Part shown: piece after piece, positions 1-5,399 of the stretch
How positions within the stretch are numbered: the stretch's first letter is position 1
Layout of the letters: each line of letters starts with the position of its first letter
Assembly (NCBI GenBank): GCA_003242605.1
Contig: QGUZ01000275.1
Coordinates: forward strand, 1-6,922
Direction: 5' to 3'
DNA length: 6,922 nucleotides
Source: Actinomycetota bacterium
Lineage (GTDB): Bacteria > Actinomycetota > Actinomycetes > Streptosporangiales > Streptosporangiaceae
Made by a program: the position numbers and the translations under genes
Notes under the pieces: model-generated
Seen by the model: the letters and a program-made list of their open reading frames with translations, nothing else
The model's database searches: none
Told to the model about the DNA's origin: nothing

Positions 1-583
1 GCCGCTTGAGCTCGGCGCAGGCGATGCGGCCGCCGGAGTCGCCGGCCTTGCGGGTCTCGGCGTCCGGCCCGCCCTTGCCGTCCACGCGGTAGCGCTCGGG
101 GATGTTGCCGTGGTTGTCCGGCTTCTCGTGCACGAGCACGGCGGTGCCCTCGCCGCCGACCAGCTTGTCCACCTGGACCCGGTCGGTCACGTACGAGCCC
201 TCGCCGGTGCCGTCCTTGTTGACGAGCAGGTCGGGCAGGTCCCCCTCGTGGTCCGGGTGGTCGCCCGAGCCGAGGTGCGCCCCGGCGCTGGCGAACGGGC
301 CGCCGGTCTTCGGGTCCTTGGCCGAGGCGTCGCAGACGCCCTTGGCGTGCAGGTGGAGCCCGTGGAAGCCCGGCGGCAGGTCGCGCGTCTTCACGGTGAC
401 CCGGGTCTTGCCGTCCCCCGCGTCCTCGACCTGGACGGTGCCGACGGTGCGGCCTTCGGCGTCCTTCAGCTCGGCGCTCACCCCGTTGCCGGGCGACGGG
501 GACGGCGAGGCGAGCGCCGCGCCGGCGCCGCCGGCCACCGCGAGCGACGCCAGGGTCAACGAGACAGCTGCGTACCGGAGCAT
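1..583 (-). CDS. sodC: Secreted Cu/Zn superoxide dismutase, 3' end cut by window edge
   Basis: Converts superoxide to hydrogen peroxide and oxygen outside the cytoplasm. The first 194 codons are present and only the extreme C-terminus is missing. Residues 1-25 form a signal peptide (MLRY, then a hydrophobic Ala/Leu/Val stretch, ALA just before Ser26), followed by a Ser/Pro linker. The enzyme core has GFHGLHLHAKGVC (copper ligands His77 and His79, Cys84), SAGAHLG (His103, presumed bridging ligand), DHPDHEGD (His109, His112, Asp115, zinc site), VLVHEKPDN (His152, copper ligand) and GGRIACAEL (active-site Arg186; Cys189 pairing with Cys84). All metal ligands appear intact, unlike some mycobacterial SodC proteins that lack the zinc site. 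I chose the ATG at 583 because GGAAAGGGG lies six bases upstream. It sits 229 bases downstream of a broken gene and probably has its own promoter. No lipobox cysteine is seen, so it is likely a free secreted enzyme. Confidence 0.93.
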   Translation of the reverse strand, partial: MLRYAAVSLTLASLAVAGGAGAALASPSPSPGNGVSAELKDAEGRTVGTVQVEDAGDGKTRVTVKTRDLPPGFHGLHLHAKGVCDASAKDPKTGGPFASAGAHLGSGDHPDHEGDLPDLLVNKDGTGEGSYVTDRVQVDKLVGGEGTAVLVHEKPDNHGNIPERYRVDGKGGPDAETRKAGDSGGRIACAELKR

Positions 584-589
584 GAGAAT

Positions 590-598
590 CCCCTTTCC
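590..598 (-). promoter_or_regulatory. Ribosome binding site of sodC
   Basis: The minus strand reads GGAAAGGGG, then six bases, then the ATG at 583. This is the only clear Shine-Dalgarno sequence near the N-terminus and it fixes the start just before the signal peptide. Confidence 0.6.
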
Positions 599-651
599 GC
601 GTCCCGCCGGCGCCCCGCCGCCGCGGCGGAACGCCGGCGTCGGGTACAGCC

Positions 652-657
652 AGGTTA
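652..657 (-). promoter_or_regulatory. Possible -10 box for sodC
   Basis: The minus strand reads TAACCT about 70 bases before the sodC ATG, matching the TAnnnT pattern common in actinobacterial promoters. No -35 box lies at 16-18 bases; TTGGGC is 21 bases upstream and a TTGACG is 32 bases upstream, inside the stem-loop at 683-723. Without a proper -35 this remains a weak call. Confidence 0.25.
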
Positions 658-682
658 GGGAGCCGCCCCGGCCCGGTGGCCC

Positions 683-723
683 AAGCCGGCGTCAAGGCTC
701 CACCCGCAGTGCCTTGCCGGCTT
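683..723 (-). terminator. Strong stem-loop between the broken hydrolase gene and sodC
   Basis: On the plus strand AAGCCGG (683-689) pairs with CCGGCTT (717-723) and CAAGGC (693-698) pairs with GCCTTG (711-716). This gives 13 base pairs with a three-base bulge and a 12-base loop. It lies about 90 bases beyond the stop of the upstream gene and ahead of the sodC promoter region. There is no T-tract on either strand, so if it terminates it does so as a GC hairpin; it could instead be a regulatory structure. The strand is assigned from the flanking genes. Confidence 0.4.
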
Positions 724-759
724 CGCCCCGGTCCCCCTGGCGGCGCGGCCGTCCACCCC

Positions 760-779
760 GGCCGGGCCAAGAACCGGCC
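760..779 (-). terminator. Small GC hairpin downstream of the broken hydrolase gene
   Basis: GGCCGG (760-765) pairs with CCGGCC (774-779) across an eight-base loop, about 33 bases past the stop at 813. A six-pair GC stem is easily found by chance in DNA this GC-rich and there is no T-tract, so it is only a candidate terminator. Confidence 0.25.
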
Positions 780-812
780 ACGCCCCGCCCATGCCGCGGT
801 CCGCCGAGGGCG

Positions 813-1820
813 TCAGCGGTCCCAGGCTGCCGCGAGGGCGAGCAGCCGGTCGCGGTACTCGAGGCGCTCGGTCCACTCCCGGGGCCAGGCGGCGGCGCCG
901 TGGTGCGCGCCGGCGAACGCGCCGGTGAGGGCCGCGATGGAGGCGGAGTCGCCGGAGGAGCAGGCGGCGCGGCGGACCGCGGCGAGCGGGTCGCCGGGCA
1001 GCGGCAAGAAGCAGTACAGGCCGGTGGCGAGCGCCTCCTCGGCCGTCCAGCCCGCACCGGCCGCGAGGCAGGGGTCGGCCTCGAGGCCGGGGGCGGCGAG
1101 CGCGGCCTCCAGGCGGTCGAGCGCGGCGAGGCACTCGTCCCAGCCGCGGGCGAGGTACGCCGCGGGGTCGCCGGCCCCGGCGCGGGCGGCGAGGTCGCCG
1201 AGCCAGGCGGCGTGGTAGACGGTGCGGGACGCCGCGGCGTGCTCGCGCAGCGCGGGCACCAGGCCGGCGGGGTCGATGCCGTCGGCGAGCAGCCGTACCG
1301 CGTGGGCGGTGAGGTCGGCGGCGGCGAGCGCGGTGGGGTGGCCGTGGGTGAGCGCGGCCTGCAGCCGGGCGGCGGCCGAGCGGGTCGCCGGGTCGAGGCC
1401 GGGGACGAGCGCGACCGGGGCGACGCGCATGTTCGCCCCGCAGCCCTTCGAGCCGGTCCGGCTCGCCGCCTGCCAGGGGCGGCCGTCGCTGAGCGGCTCG
1501 CAGGCCCGCAGGCAGGTGGCGCCGGGCGCGCGGTCGTTGTCCGGCGACCGCCACCAGGCGAGGAAGCGGTCGCGCAGCGGGCCGGCCAGGCGATCCGCGG
1601 TGAGCGGCCCGGCCGCGGCCGCCTCGGCGAGCGCCTCGGCCACCGCGAGCGTCATCTGGGTGTCGTCGCTGACGAGCACCCCGCGGCGGTGACGGGCGGC
1701 GCCATCCCGCGCCACGGGCCGAACCGCGCGGTGATCGGGCCGATGCCGAGGAACTCGGCCGGATAGCAGAGGGCGTCGCCGACGGCCGGCCCGAGCAGGG
1801 CGCCGGTCGCCGCTCGTTAC
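813..1820 (-). pseudogene. Broken ADP-ribosylglycohydrolase (DraG/ARH family)
   Basis: Intact relatives remove ADP-ribose from proteins or related substrates using two magnesium ions. Family motifs are clear but lie in two frames. GALLGPAVGDALCYPAEF and GPITARFGPWRGM are read in one frame (about 1804-1683). VSDDTQMTLAVAEAL, SKGCGANMRVAP, GHPTALAAADLTA and CSSGDSASIAALTG follow in another (1679-813). The join is at a run of four G (1679-1682), where one more base would restore PVTAAG-VLVSDDTQM. The N-terminal frame has no start codon: an in-frame TAA sits at 1817-1819. Good spacing from GGAGGGG points to codon 1820-1818, which is GTA where GTG would be expected and is in the downstream frame, so a second shift near 1805 is needed. 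The metal motif usually GDSDS reads GDSAS (codon 942-944 GCC, not GAC), and LGLAVGDALGYP-type residues are changed to Pro and Cys. Several lesions together suggest real decay. An in-frame GTG at 1715 could start a 300-residue product, but it would lack the N-terminal catalytic region. Confidence 0.8.
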
Positions 1821-1825
1821 CCGGG

Positions 1826-1832
1826 CCCCTCC
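1826..1832 (-). promoter_or_regulatory. Ribosome binding site left over from the hydrolase gene
   Basis: The minus strand reads GGAGGGG, then five bases (CCCGG), then the GTA codon at 1820-1818, followed by ACG AGC GGC GAC (TSGD), a typical actinobacterial N-terminus. This marks the probable original start as a GTG altered to GTA. Confidence 0.45.
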
Positions 1833-1871
1833 TCAGCGTTCGGTCCGGTGGTACGGCACCGCCCGGCGCGG

Positions 1872-3167
1872 TCACCGGTTGAGGCAGCCCCGGGGATGCC
1901 GCCGGTGCGCGGTGCCCGGGACCGGCGGGCGCCCGGCCGGGCGGCGCGCGGCGGCCCGGCGCTCGTACGACTGCATCTCGGCGAGCACCTCGAGCGGGTC
2001 CTCCAGCAGCCGGGAGAAGGCGAGCTCGGCCGCGCCGACGAGGGTGCTGTCGTCGCCGAGCCCGGCGACGCGGAGCCGTACCTGCTCGCGGGAGACCGGC
2101 AGCACGTTCGCCCGGATCCGGGCCCGGACCTGGGCCTCGGCCCGCGGGTAGACCTCGCGCAGCATGCCGCCGAAGATCACCATGCCGGGGTTGAACAGGT
2201 TGATCAGGTTGGCGACGCCGATGCCGAGCCAGTCGCCGATGCGGTGGAAGGCGTCGCGGGCCGCGGGGTCGCCCTCGTCGGCGGCGCGCACCACCTGCTG
2301 CCAGCCCTCGCGGCCGGACAGCTCGCCGGACCGCCCGGCGAGGTCGATCAGCGCCTGCTCGCCGACCTCCGCCTCCAGGCAGCCGCGGGAGCCGCAGGCG
2401 CACGGCCGCCCCTGGTACGGGTTCACCACCATGTGGCCGAGCTCGCAGCCGTACCCGCGCTCGCCGTCGAGCAGCCTGCCGTCGACGATGATCCCGCCGC
2501 CGACGCCGACGTCGCCGTGCAGGTAGACGAGGTTGCGGTAGCCGACGCCCGCGCCGCGCTCGTGCTCGGCCACGGCGCCGAGGTGGGCCTCGTTGCCGAC
2601 GAGCACCGGCAGGCCGAGCCGCAGCCCGAGCTCGGCGCCGAACGCCTGGTCCACCCAGCCGAGGTTCGGCCCGTACCGCACCATGCCGTCGGCGCGGCTG
2701 ATCATGCCGCAGTAGGAGGCCCCCACCCCCACGCACATCGCGTCCGGGGGTGCGATGCGCCGCAGCTCGTGGCCGAACGCGGCGAGCACCTCGACCACGT
2801 ACTCGAGGTCGGCGCCCGCGCGCCGCCGCACCGTCTCGCGGCGGTCGAGGACGCGGCCGCCGAGCGCGACCCGGGCGGCGACGAGCCGGTCGACCCGGAC
2901 GTCGAAGGCGAGCACGTACACCCGGTGGGACTCCGGCCGGACCACGAGGGACGGCCGGCCCGCCCGGCCGGTGTCCCGCGGCGGCCCCTCCCGCACCAGC
3001 CCGGCCGCGGAGAGCTCGGCGGTCAGCGCCATGATCGTGCTCCGGTTGAGCCCCATGCGGTGGGCGAGCTCCGACCGGGACATCGGGCCGCTCACGTGCA
3101 GATGCCGCAGGAGGGTCCCGAGGTTGTGCCGCCGAATCTCCTCCTGGGAGCGTCCGCCCTTCACCAT
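1872..3167 (-). CDS. ROK-family transcriptional regulator
   Basis: A 431-residue DNA-binding regulator of the NagC/XylR type, expected to respond to a sugar or sugar phosphate. Residues 11-60 form the winged HTH (GPMSRSELAHRMGLNRSTIM as recognition region, then GRAGRPS 67-73). The ROK domain follows: LAFDV at 87, GNEAH at 191, the ROK signature HGDVGVGGGIIVDG at 217-230, and the zinc site ELGH (His245) with CACGSRGC (Cys256, Cys258, Cys263). ROK sugar kinases have an Asp in the NDxN-like position; here it is Glu193, which suggests sensing without phosphorylation. The C-terminus is a basic, low-complexity tail. I chose the ATG at 3167 because MVKGGRSQEEIRRHN is the normal beginning of these proteins; the frame stays open to 3266 but that extension has no family likeness. 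The ribosome site is weak (GGGCGG). The broken hydrolase starts 51 bases downstream on the same strand, so the two were probably co-transcribed. Ligand unknown. Confidence 0.9.
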   Translation of the reverse strand: MVKGGRSQEEIRRHNLGTLLRHLHVSGPMSRSELAHRMGLNRSTIMALTAELSAAGLVREGPPRDTGRAGRPSLVVRPESHRVYVLAFDVRVDRLVAARVALGGRVLDRRETVRRRAGADLEYVVEVLAAFGHELRRIAPPDAMCVGVGASYCGMISRADGMVRYGPNLGWVDQAFGAELGLRLGLPVLVGNEAHLGAVAEHERGAGVGYRNLVYLHGDVGVGGGIIVDGRLLDGERGYGCELGHMVVNPYQGRPCACGSRGCLEAEVGEQALIDLAGRSGELSGREGWQQVVRAADEGDPAARDAFHRIGDWLGIGVANLINLFNPGMVIFGGMLREVYPRAEAQVRARIRANVLPVSREQVRLRVAGLGDDSTLVGAAELAFSRLLEDPLEVLAEMQSYERRAAARRPAGRPPVPGTAHRRHPRGCLNR

Positions 3168-3173
3168 GACGCC

Positions 3174-3183
3174 GCCCGCGGGC
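3174..3183. repeat. Perfect 10-bp palindrome at the ROK gene start
   Basis: GCCCGCGGGC lies six bases upstream of the ROK ATG. It could serve autoregulation by blocking ribosome or polymerase access, but a GC-only palindrome of this length is weak evidence in such GC-rich DNA. Confidence 0.2.
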
Positions 3184-3425
3184 CGGAGACCTGACGCCGC
3201 GAGGGCGGAACGCGAACGTGCATGCCGATCACCCGCGACCCCCTGGACACGCTGCGAGCGTACCAACGACGCTCTTTACCGATACCCGACCGAAGCAGGC
3301 GATCGCACGGCGTTCGCACGGATCGGGCTCGCCGTACGCCCGCCGGATGGCCCTCGCGAGCCGCCTCGCCGGCCTCGCACGGGAGATCCGCGGCGACGTG
3401 CAGGGGGCGTATCGATCGGGCCATG

Positions 3426-3439
3426 TGTTCATATGAACA
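3426..3439. promoter_or_regulatory. Perfect 14-bp palindrome, candidate operator
   Basis: TGTTCATATGAACA is perfectly self-complementary and AT-rich within a GC-rich region, which makes chance unlikely. It lies 259 bases upstream of the ROK ATG and about 320 bases upstream of the plus-strand gene at 3761. A dimeric regulator binding here is the simplest reading. Whether it is the ROK protein or another factor cannot be told from the sequence, and no good promoter boxes overlap it. Confidence 0.45.
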
Positions 3440-3747
3440 TAGACCGTGTGCTCTGGCAAGTGGCCTCGGTCCGGGCGGCCCGCGGCCTGCCCCGCCCGGG
3501 CACGGGCGGCGGCGCGCGGCCGCGGCCTCCCGCCCTGGCGCCGGCCGTTTCGGGGGCGCGCCGGAACGAGCGGAGGATTCGCCGCTGAATGGCGGGCCAC
3601 CACCTCGTCTTCGCCTATCACGATAAACGACGTGGCTTGAGCCGAATATCCGGCGAACACGGGAGCAACCTGCGGATTCGCGGCTTTTCAGCCCTATAAC
3701 GTCACAGGACGAGTCCGGATATCGAAGCGGGAATACGGAAATCCGGC

Positions 3748-3753
3748 TAGGGT
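3748..3753 (+). promoter_or_regulatory. Candidate -10 box giving a leaderless transcript
   Basis: TAGGGT fits TAnnnT and ends seven bases before the ATG at 3761, the spacing at which transcription would start at the start codon. The same bases (AGGG) could act as a weak ribosome site eight bases before the ATG instead. No convincing -35 box is seen. Confidence 0.35.
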
Positions 3754-3760
3754 TCCGGCC

Positions 3761-4093
3761 ATGGGTCGAACGCGCATTCCTTTTTCACCCGAGGGCCGCG
3801 CCCGCACGGAATGCCGTCCGGGGCAACGGGCCCGCAACGCCGCGGTGGCCGTGGCGCTCATCACGGCGGCGGGCGGGGTGCTCGCCGCATGGGTGTCCGC
3901 GCGGGGGACGGCGGACGCCGCCGAGGCGGCGCCCGCGCCGACGGTAACCGTCACGGTCACGGTCACCCAGGAGCCCCGCGTCACGGGGCGGGCCCGGTCG
4001 TCGTCCTCCTCCGGCTGGGAGGATGGGCCCACCAGCACGAGCAGCGCCGAGGCGGTGATCGCCCCCGCCGCCACGTCCACCCCGGCGCCCTGA
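3761..4093 (+). CDS. Small single-pass membrane or secreted protein with Val-Thr repeat
   Basis: A 110-residue protein of unknown function. Residues 1-25 are basic and probably cytoplasmic. Residues 27-46 (NAAVAVALITAAGGVLAAWV and onward) form one transmembrane helix or uncleaved signal anchor. PTVTVTVTVT at 60-69 is a beta-prone repeat encoded by near-identical six-base units around 3941-3967. The rest is a Ser/Thr/Pro/Ala-rich low-complexity tail (SSSSSGW, TSTSS, PAATSTPAP), expected outside the membrane and possibly glycosylated. Small proteins with a membrane anchor followed by PTVTVTVT are common in actinomycetes and usually have no assigned role. It is the only plus-strand gene here, stands alone, and meets the VOC gene end to end with 17 bases between stop codons. 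The composition makes it possible, but less likely, that it is a chance frame. Confidence 0.65.
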   Translation: MGRTRIPFSPEGRARTECRPGQRARNAAVAVALITAAGGVLAAWVSARGTADAAEAAPAPTVTVTVTVTQEPRVTGRARSSSSSGWEDGPTSTSSAEAVIAPAATSTPAP

Positions 4094-4115
4094 TCCGGGG
4101 CGGCGTCCGGTCAGG
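4089..4115. terminator. Bidirectional hairpin shared by two convergent genes
   Basis: CCTGA (4089-4093) pairs with TCAGG (4111-4115) and CCGG (4095-4098) pairs with CCGG (4107-4110). This gives nine pairs with a one-base bulge at 4094 and an eight-base loop. The stem contains the TGA of the plus-strand gene (4091-4093) and the reverse-strand TGA of the VOC gene (4111-4113). A symmetric hairpin exactly between two convergent stop codons is well placed to end transcription in both directions, although neither side has a T-tract. Confidence 0.5.
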
Positions 4116-4554
4116 AGTCCCGCGACGCGTGCTCCGCAGGCTCCCCCAGCTCCTGGAACACCGTGATGTGCAGGCCGCCGGGCGCGTCCAGCCGCGAGTT
4201 CAGCGAGCGCCACGGGGTCGGCGTCGGCGGGGCGACCTGCTCGGCGCCCGCCGCGACGAGCCGCGCGGTCACCGCCGGGGTGTCGCCGACCTCGAAGGCG
4301 AGCCGGATCTTCGGCGCCACCTGGCGCCCCACCTCCACCTCGTCGATGAACCGCTTCTGCGCCGGGTTCGCGATCTCCAACGTCGCCCGGCCGGCGTCGA
4401 GGATCGTCACCCGGGCGTCCCCCTCCCCGGAGATCGCCGCCTGCTCGGTCATGCCGAGCACGTCCCGGAAGAACGCGACGGCCGCGTCGTAGTCCTCGGC
4501 CTCGACCACCACGCGGAGCTGGCGGACCGCCGGCGCGTCGCCCGCTGCGCCCAT
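4111..4554 (-). CDS. VOC-superfamily (glyoxalase/bleomycin-resistance fold) protein
   Basis: A 147-residue single-domain protein with two paired beta-alpha-beta-beta-beta modules, the usual size for this family. The first module has LRVVVEAEDYDAAVAFFRDVLGM (residues about 13-35) and RATLEIANP; the second has IRLAFEVGDTPAVTARLVAAGAE and ends in LNSRLDAPGGLHITVFQEL. The family's second-position Glu in ATLEI is present, but the first strand lacks the usual metal-binding His, so metal-dependent glyoxalase activity is doubtful. It may bind a hydrophobic compound or be a divergent dioxygenase-like protein; the substrate is unknown. I chose the ATG at 4554 because six G (4562-4567) lie seven bases upstream; a TTG at 4575 would add seven residues and remove that site. 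It begins 40 bases after the stop of the broken methyltransferase, on the same strand, so they probably form one transcription unit. Confidence 0.85.
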   Translation of the reverse strand: MGAAGDAPAVRQLRVVVEAEDYDAAVAFFRDVLGMTEQAAISGEGDARVTILDAGRATLEIANPAQKRFIDEVEVGRQVAPKIRLAFEVGDTPAVTARLVAAGAEQVAPPTPTPWRSLNSRLDAPGGLHITVFQELGEPAEHASRDS

Positions 4555-4594
4555 GCGCACACCCCCCGATGTCAAAAGGATCGCGTCAAAGTGA

Positions 4595-5117
4595 TCAAAA
4601 CGTGGCGAGAATACCCAGGAAACGGGCCTCGGGGGCGTCGCGGCCGGTCAGCGCGGTCACCGAGAGGCCGTGGCCCGCCACGGCCGCCGTCGCCTTCGCG
4701 GCGATCTCCTCCGCGCGGGCCTCGCTCGGCGCCTCCCAGTACAGCTGGAGCCCGCCGCCGGGCGCGAGCCGGCGGCGCTGCGCGGTGAGCTCCCGCTCCG
4801 CGGGGCCGGTCCAGAAGAGATTGACGTGGACCGCGAAGATCCGGTCGAAGGAGCCGGCGGCGAACTCGGCCTCCTCCAGCGGCGTCGCCAGGAACTCCGC
4901 CCGGCCCGCCGCCACCGCGTCCCGGTTGCGCCCGCACCGCCGCCTCGATGGCCGTGCCCGACCGGCCGAGGCCGGGGTAGGCGCCCTGCCGGAGGCGTTC
5001 GAGCACGAGCGCGGCGGCCACCCCGCGCCCGCAGCCGATCTCCAGCACGCGGTCGCCCGGCCCCAGGCCAAGCGTCTCCACCGCCCACGACAGCCGTGCG
5101 GGCACCCGCGTCCCCAT
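4595..5117 (-). pseudogene. Frameshifted class I SAM-dependent methyltransferase
   Basis: Removing one G from the run at 4931-4933 gives a continuous 173-residue protein. The N-terminal part (5117 to about 4932) contains motif I, VLEIGCGRGVAA (residues 24-35), the SAM-binding glycine loop, then YPGLGRSGTAIEAAVR. The C-terminal part (from 4930) continues RNRDAVAAGRAEFL in the next frame, then SFDRIFAVHVNLFW (90-102), LAPGGGLQLYWE and FLGILATF at the stop. Relatives usually have an acidic residue at the end of strand 2 (GIDRSA-type) that holds the SAM ribose; here it reads GLGRSG, so this position is also changed. As sequenced, translation from the ATG would leave the correct frame after about residue 62. 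It could be a sequencing error in a G run, but the second altered motif residue favours decay. The ATG at 5117 follows AGGGTGG at six bases, which may be a ribosome site or part of a -10 box. The methyl acceptor is unknown. Confidence 0.8.
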
Positions 5118-5124
5118 GATCGCC

Positions 5125-5130
5125 ACCCTA
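5125..5130 (-). promoter_or_regulatory. Candidate -10 box or ribosome site of the methyltransferase gene
   Basis: The minus strand reads TAGGGT, then seven bases, then the ATG at 5117. Hexamer and spacing are identical to those before the gene at 3761. As TAnnnT it would start transcription at the ATG (leaderless); as AGGGTGG it would be a Shine-Dalgarno sequence. No clear -35 is present, so the two readings cannot be separated. Confidence 0.35.
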
Positions 5131-5277
5131 TGCGACGACGGCCGCCGGCGGCGGGGCGTGATTGCGTCGGCCGGTGGGCGGCCCCGGCGTTCCGGGTACG
5201 GCGGCACGCGGGGACGCGTGGCCGCCTGCGCGTGGCGGGCCACCGTGGAACGTGGCGGCGGCCGCCCGGCGAAACGG

Positions 5278-5306
5278 CGCCCCGTACCGAGGAGCGGCAC
5301 GGGGCG
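5278..5306 (-). terminator. Perfect 8-bp GC hairpin downstream of the Clp_N gene
   Basis: CGCCCCGT (5278-5285) pairs perfectly with ACGGGGCG (5299-5306) around a 13-base loop. It lies in the 282-base gap (5118-5399) between the Clp_N stop and the methyltransferase start, both on the minus strand, where a terminator is expected. No T-tract follows. Apart from this and the hairpin at 5345-5375, I see nothing else in the gap. Confidence 0.4.
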
Positions 5307-5344
5307 GGCCCGGCGAGCACCGGACCGGCGGGACGCGACCGTGA

Positions 5345-5375
5345 TCCCCGCGCCGGACGCCGCGCCGTACGGGGA
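5345..5375 (-). terminator. Candidate terminator hairpin just past the Clp_N stop
   Basis: TCCCCG (5345-5350) pairs with CGGGGA (5370-5375), and inner GCGC segments may add to the stem. It starts 24 bases after the stop codon at 5400, a typical terminator distance, but lacks a T-tract. Together with the hairpin at 5278-5306 it forms a tandem pair. Confidence 0.35.
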
Positions 5376-5399
5376 ACGGTCCGCTTGGCGCCGCCCGGT

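Larger units (their letters stand above)
3168..3760. other. 593-base intergenic region with no gene recognised
   Basis: This stretch separates the minus-strand ROK gene from the plus-strand small membrane protein gene, so it should hold two divergent promoters. Several short open frames cross it on both strands, but their translations are Arg/Pro-rich, lack good ribosome sites and resemble no family I know. The right part (about 3590-3760) is noticeably more AT-rich than the genes, as expected for a promoter region. The notable element is the palindrome at 3426-3439. The hexamer ATCCGG or its reverse occurs at 3648-3653, 3715-3720 and 3741-3746. Confidence 0.55.

Noticed and set aside
102..1766. 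Long plus-strand open frame opposite sodC and the hydrolase gene
   Set aside because: Its translation is Pro/Arg/Gly-rich with no family likeness, and it lies antisense to recognisable motifs. Long empty frames are normal in DNA this GC-rich.
655..2736. Long minus-strand open frame spanning two genes
   Set aside because: It is an alternative frame across the ROK gene and the broken hydrolase; Arg/Pro-rich product with no domain apart from short stretches of the hydrolase N-terminus read through by the frameshift.
1848..3194. Plus-strand open frame opposite the ROK gene
   Set aside because: Mirror frame of the ROK coding sequence. Val/Asp/His-rich runs are the usual antisense pattern, with no signature of its own.
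3168..3266. Longer N-terminus for the ROK regulator starting at 3266
   Set aside because: The added 33 residues have no family character, whereas the ATG at 3167 gives the standard N-terminus just before the winged HTH.
3161..3660. Short open frames in the intergenic region, for example minus 3161-3424 and 3229-3660
   Set aside because: No recognisable domain, no good ribosome site, and composition like random GC-rich translation. The first would overlap the start of the ROK gene.
4555..4575. TTG start for the VOC protein at 4575
   Set aside because: It would place the G-run ribosome site inside the gene; the ATG at 4554 follows that site at normal spacing.
5118..5300. Upstream extension of the methyltransferase frame to 5300
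   Set aside because: The extra residues are Arg/Pro-rich and no ribosome site is present; the ATG at 5117 begins a normal methyltransferase N-terminus.
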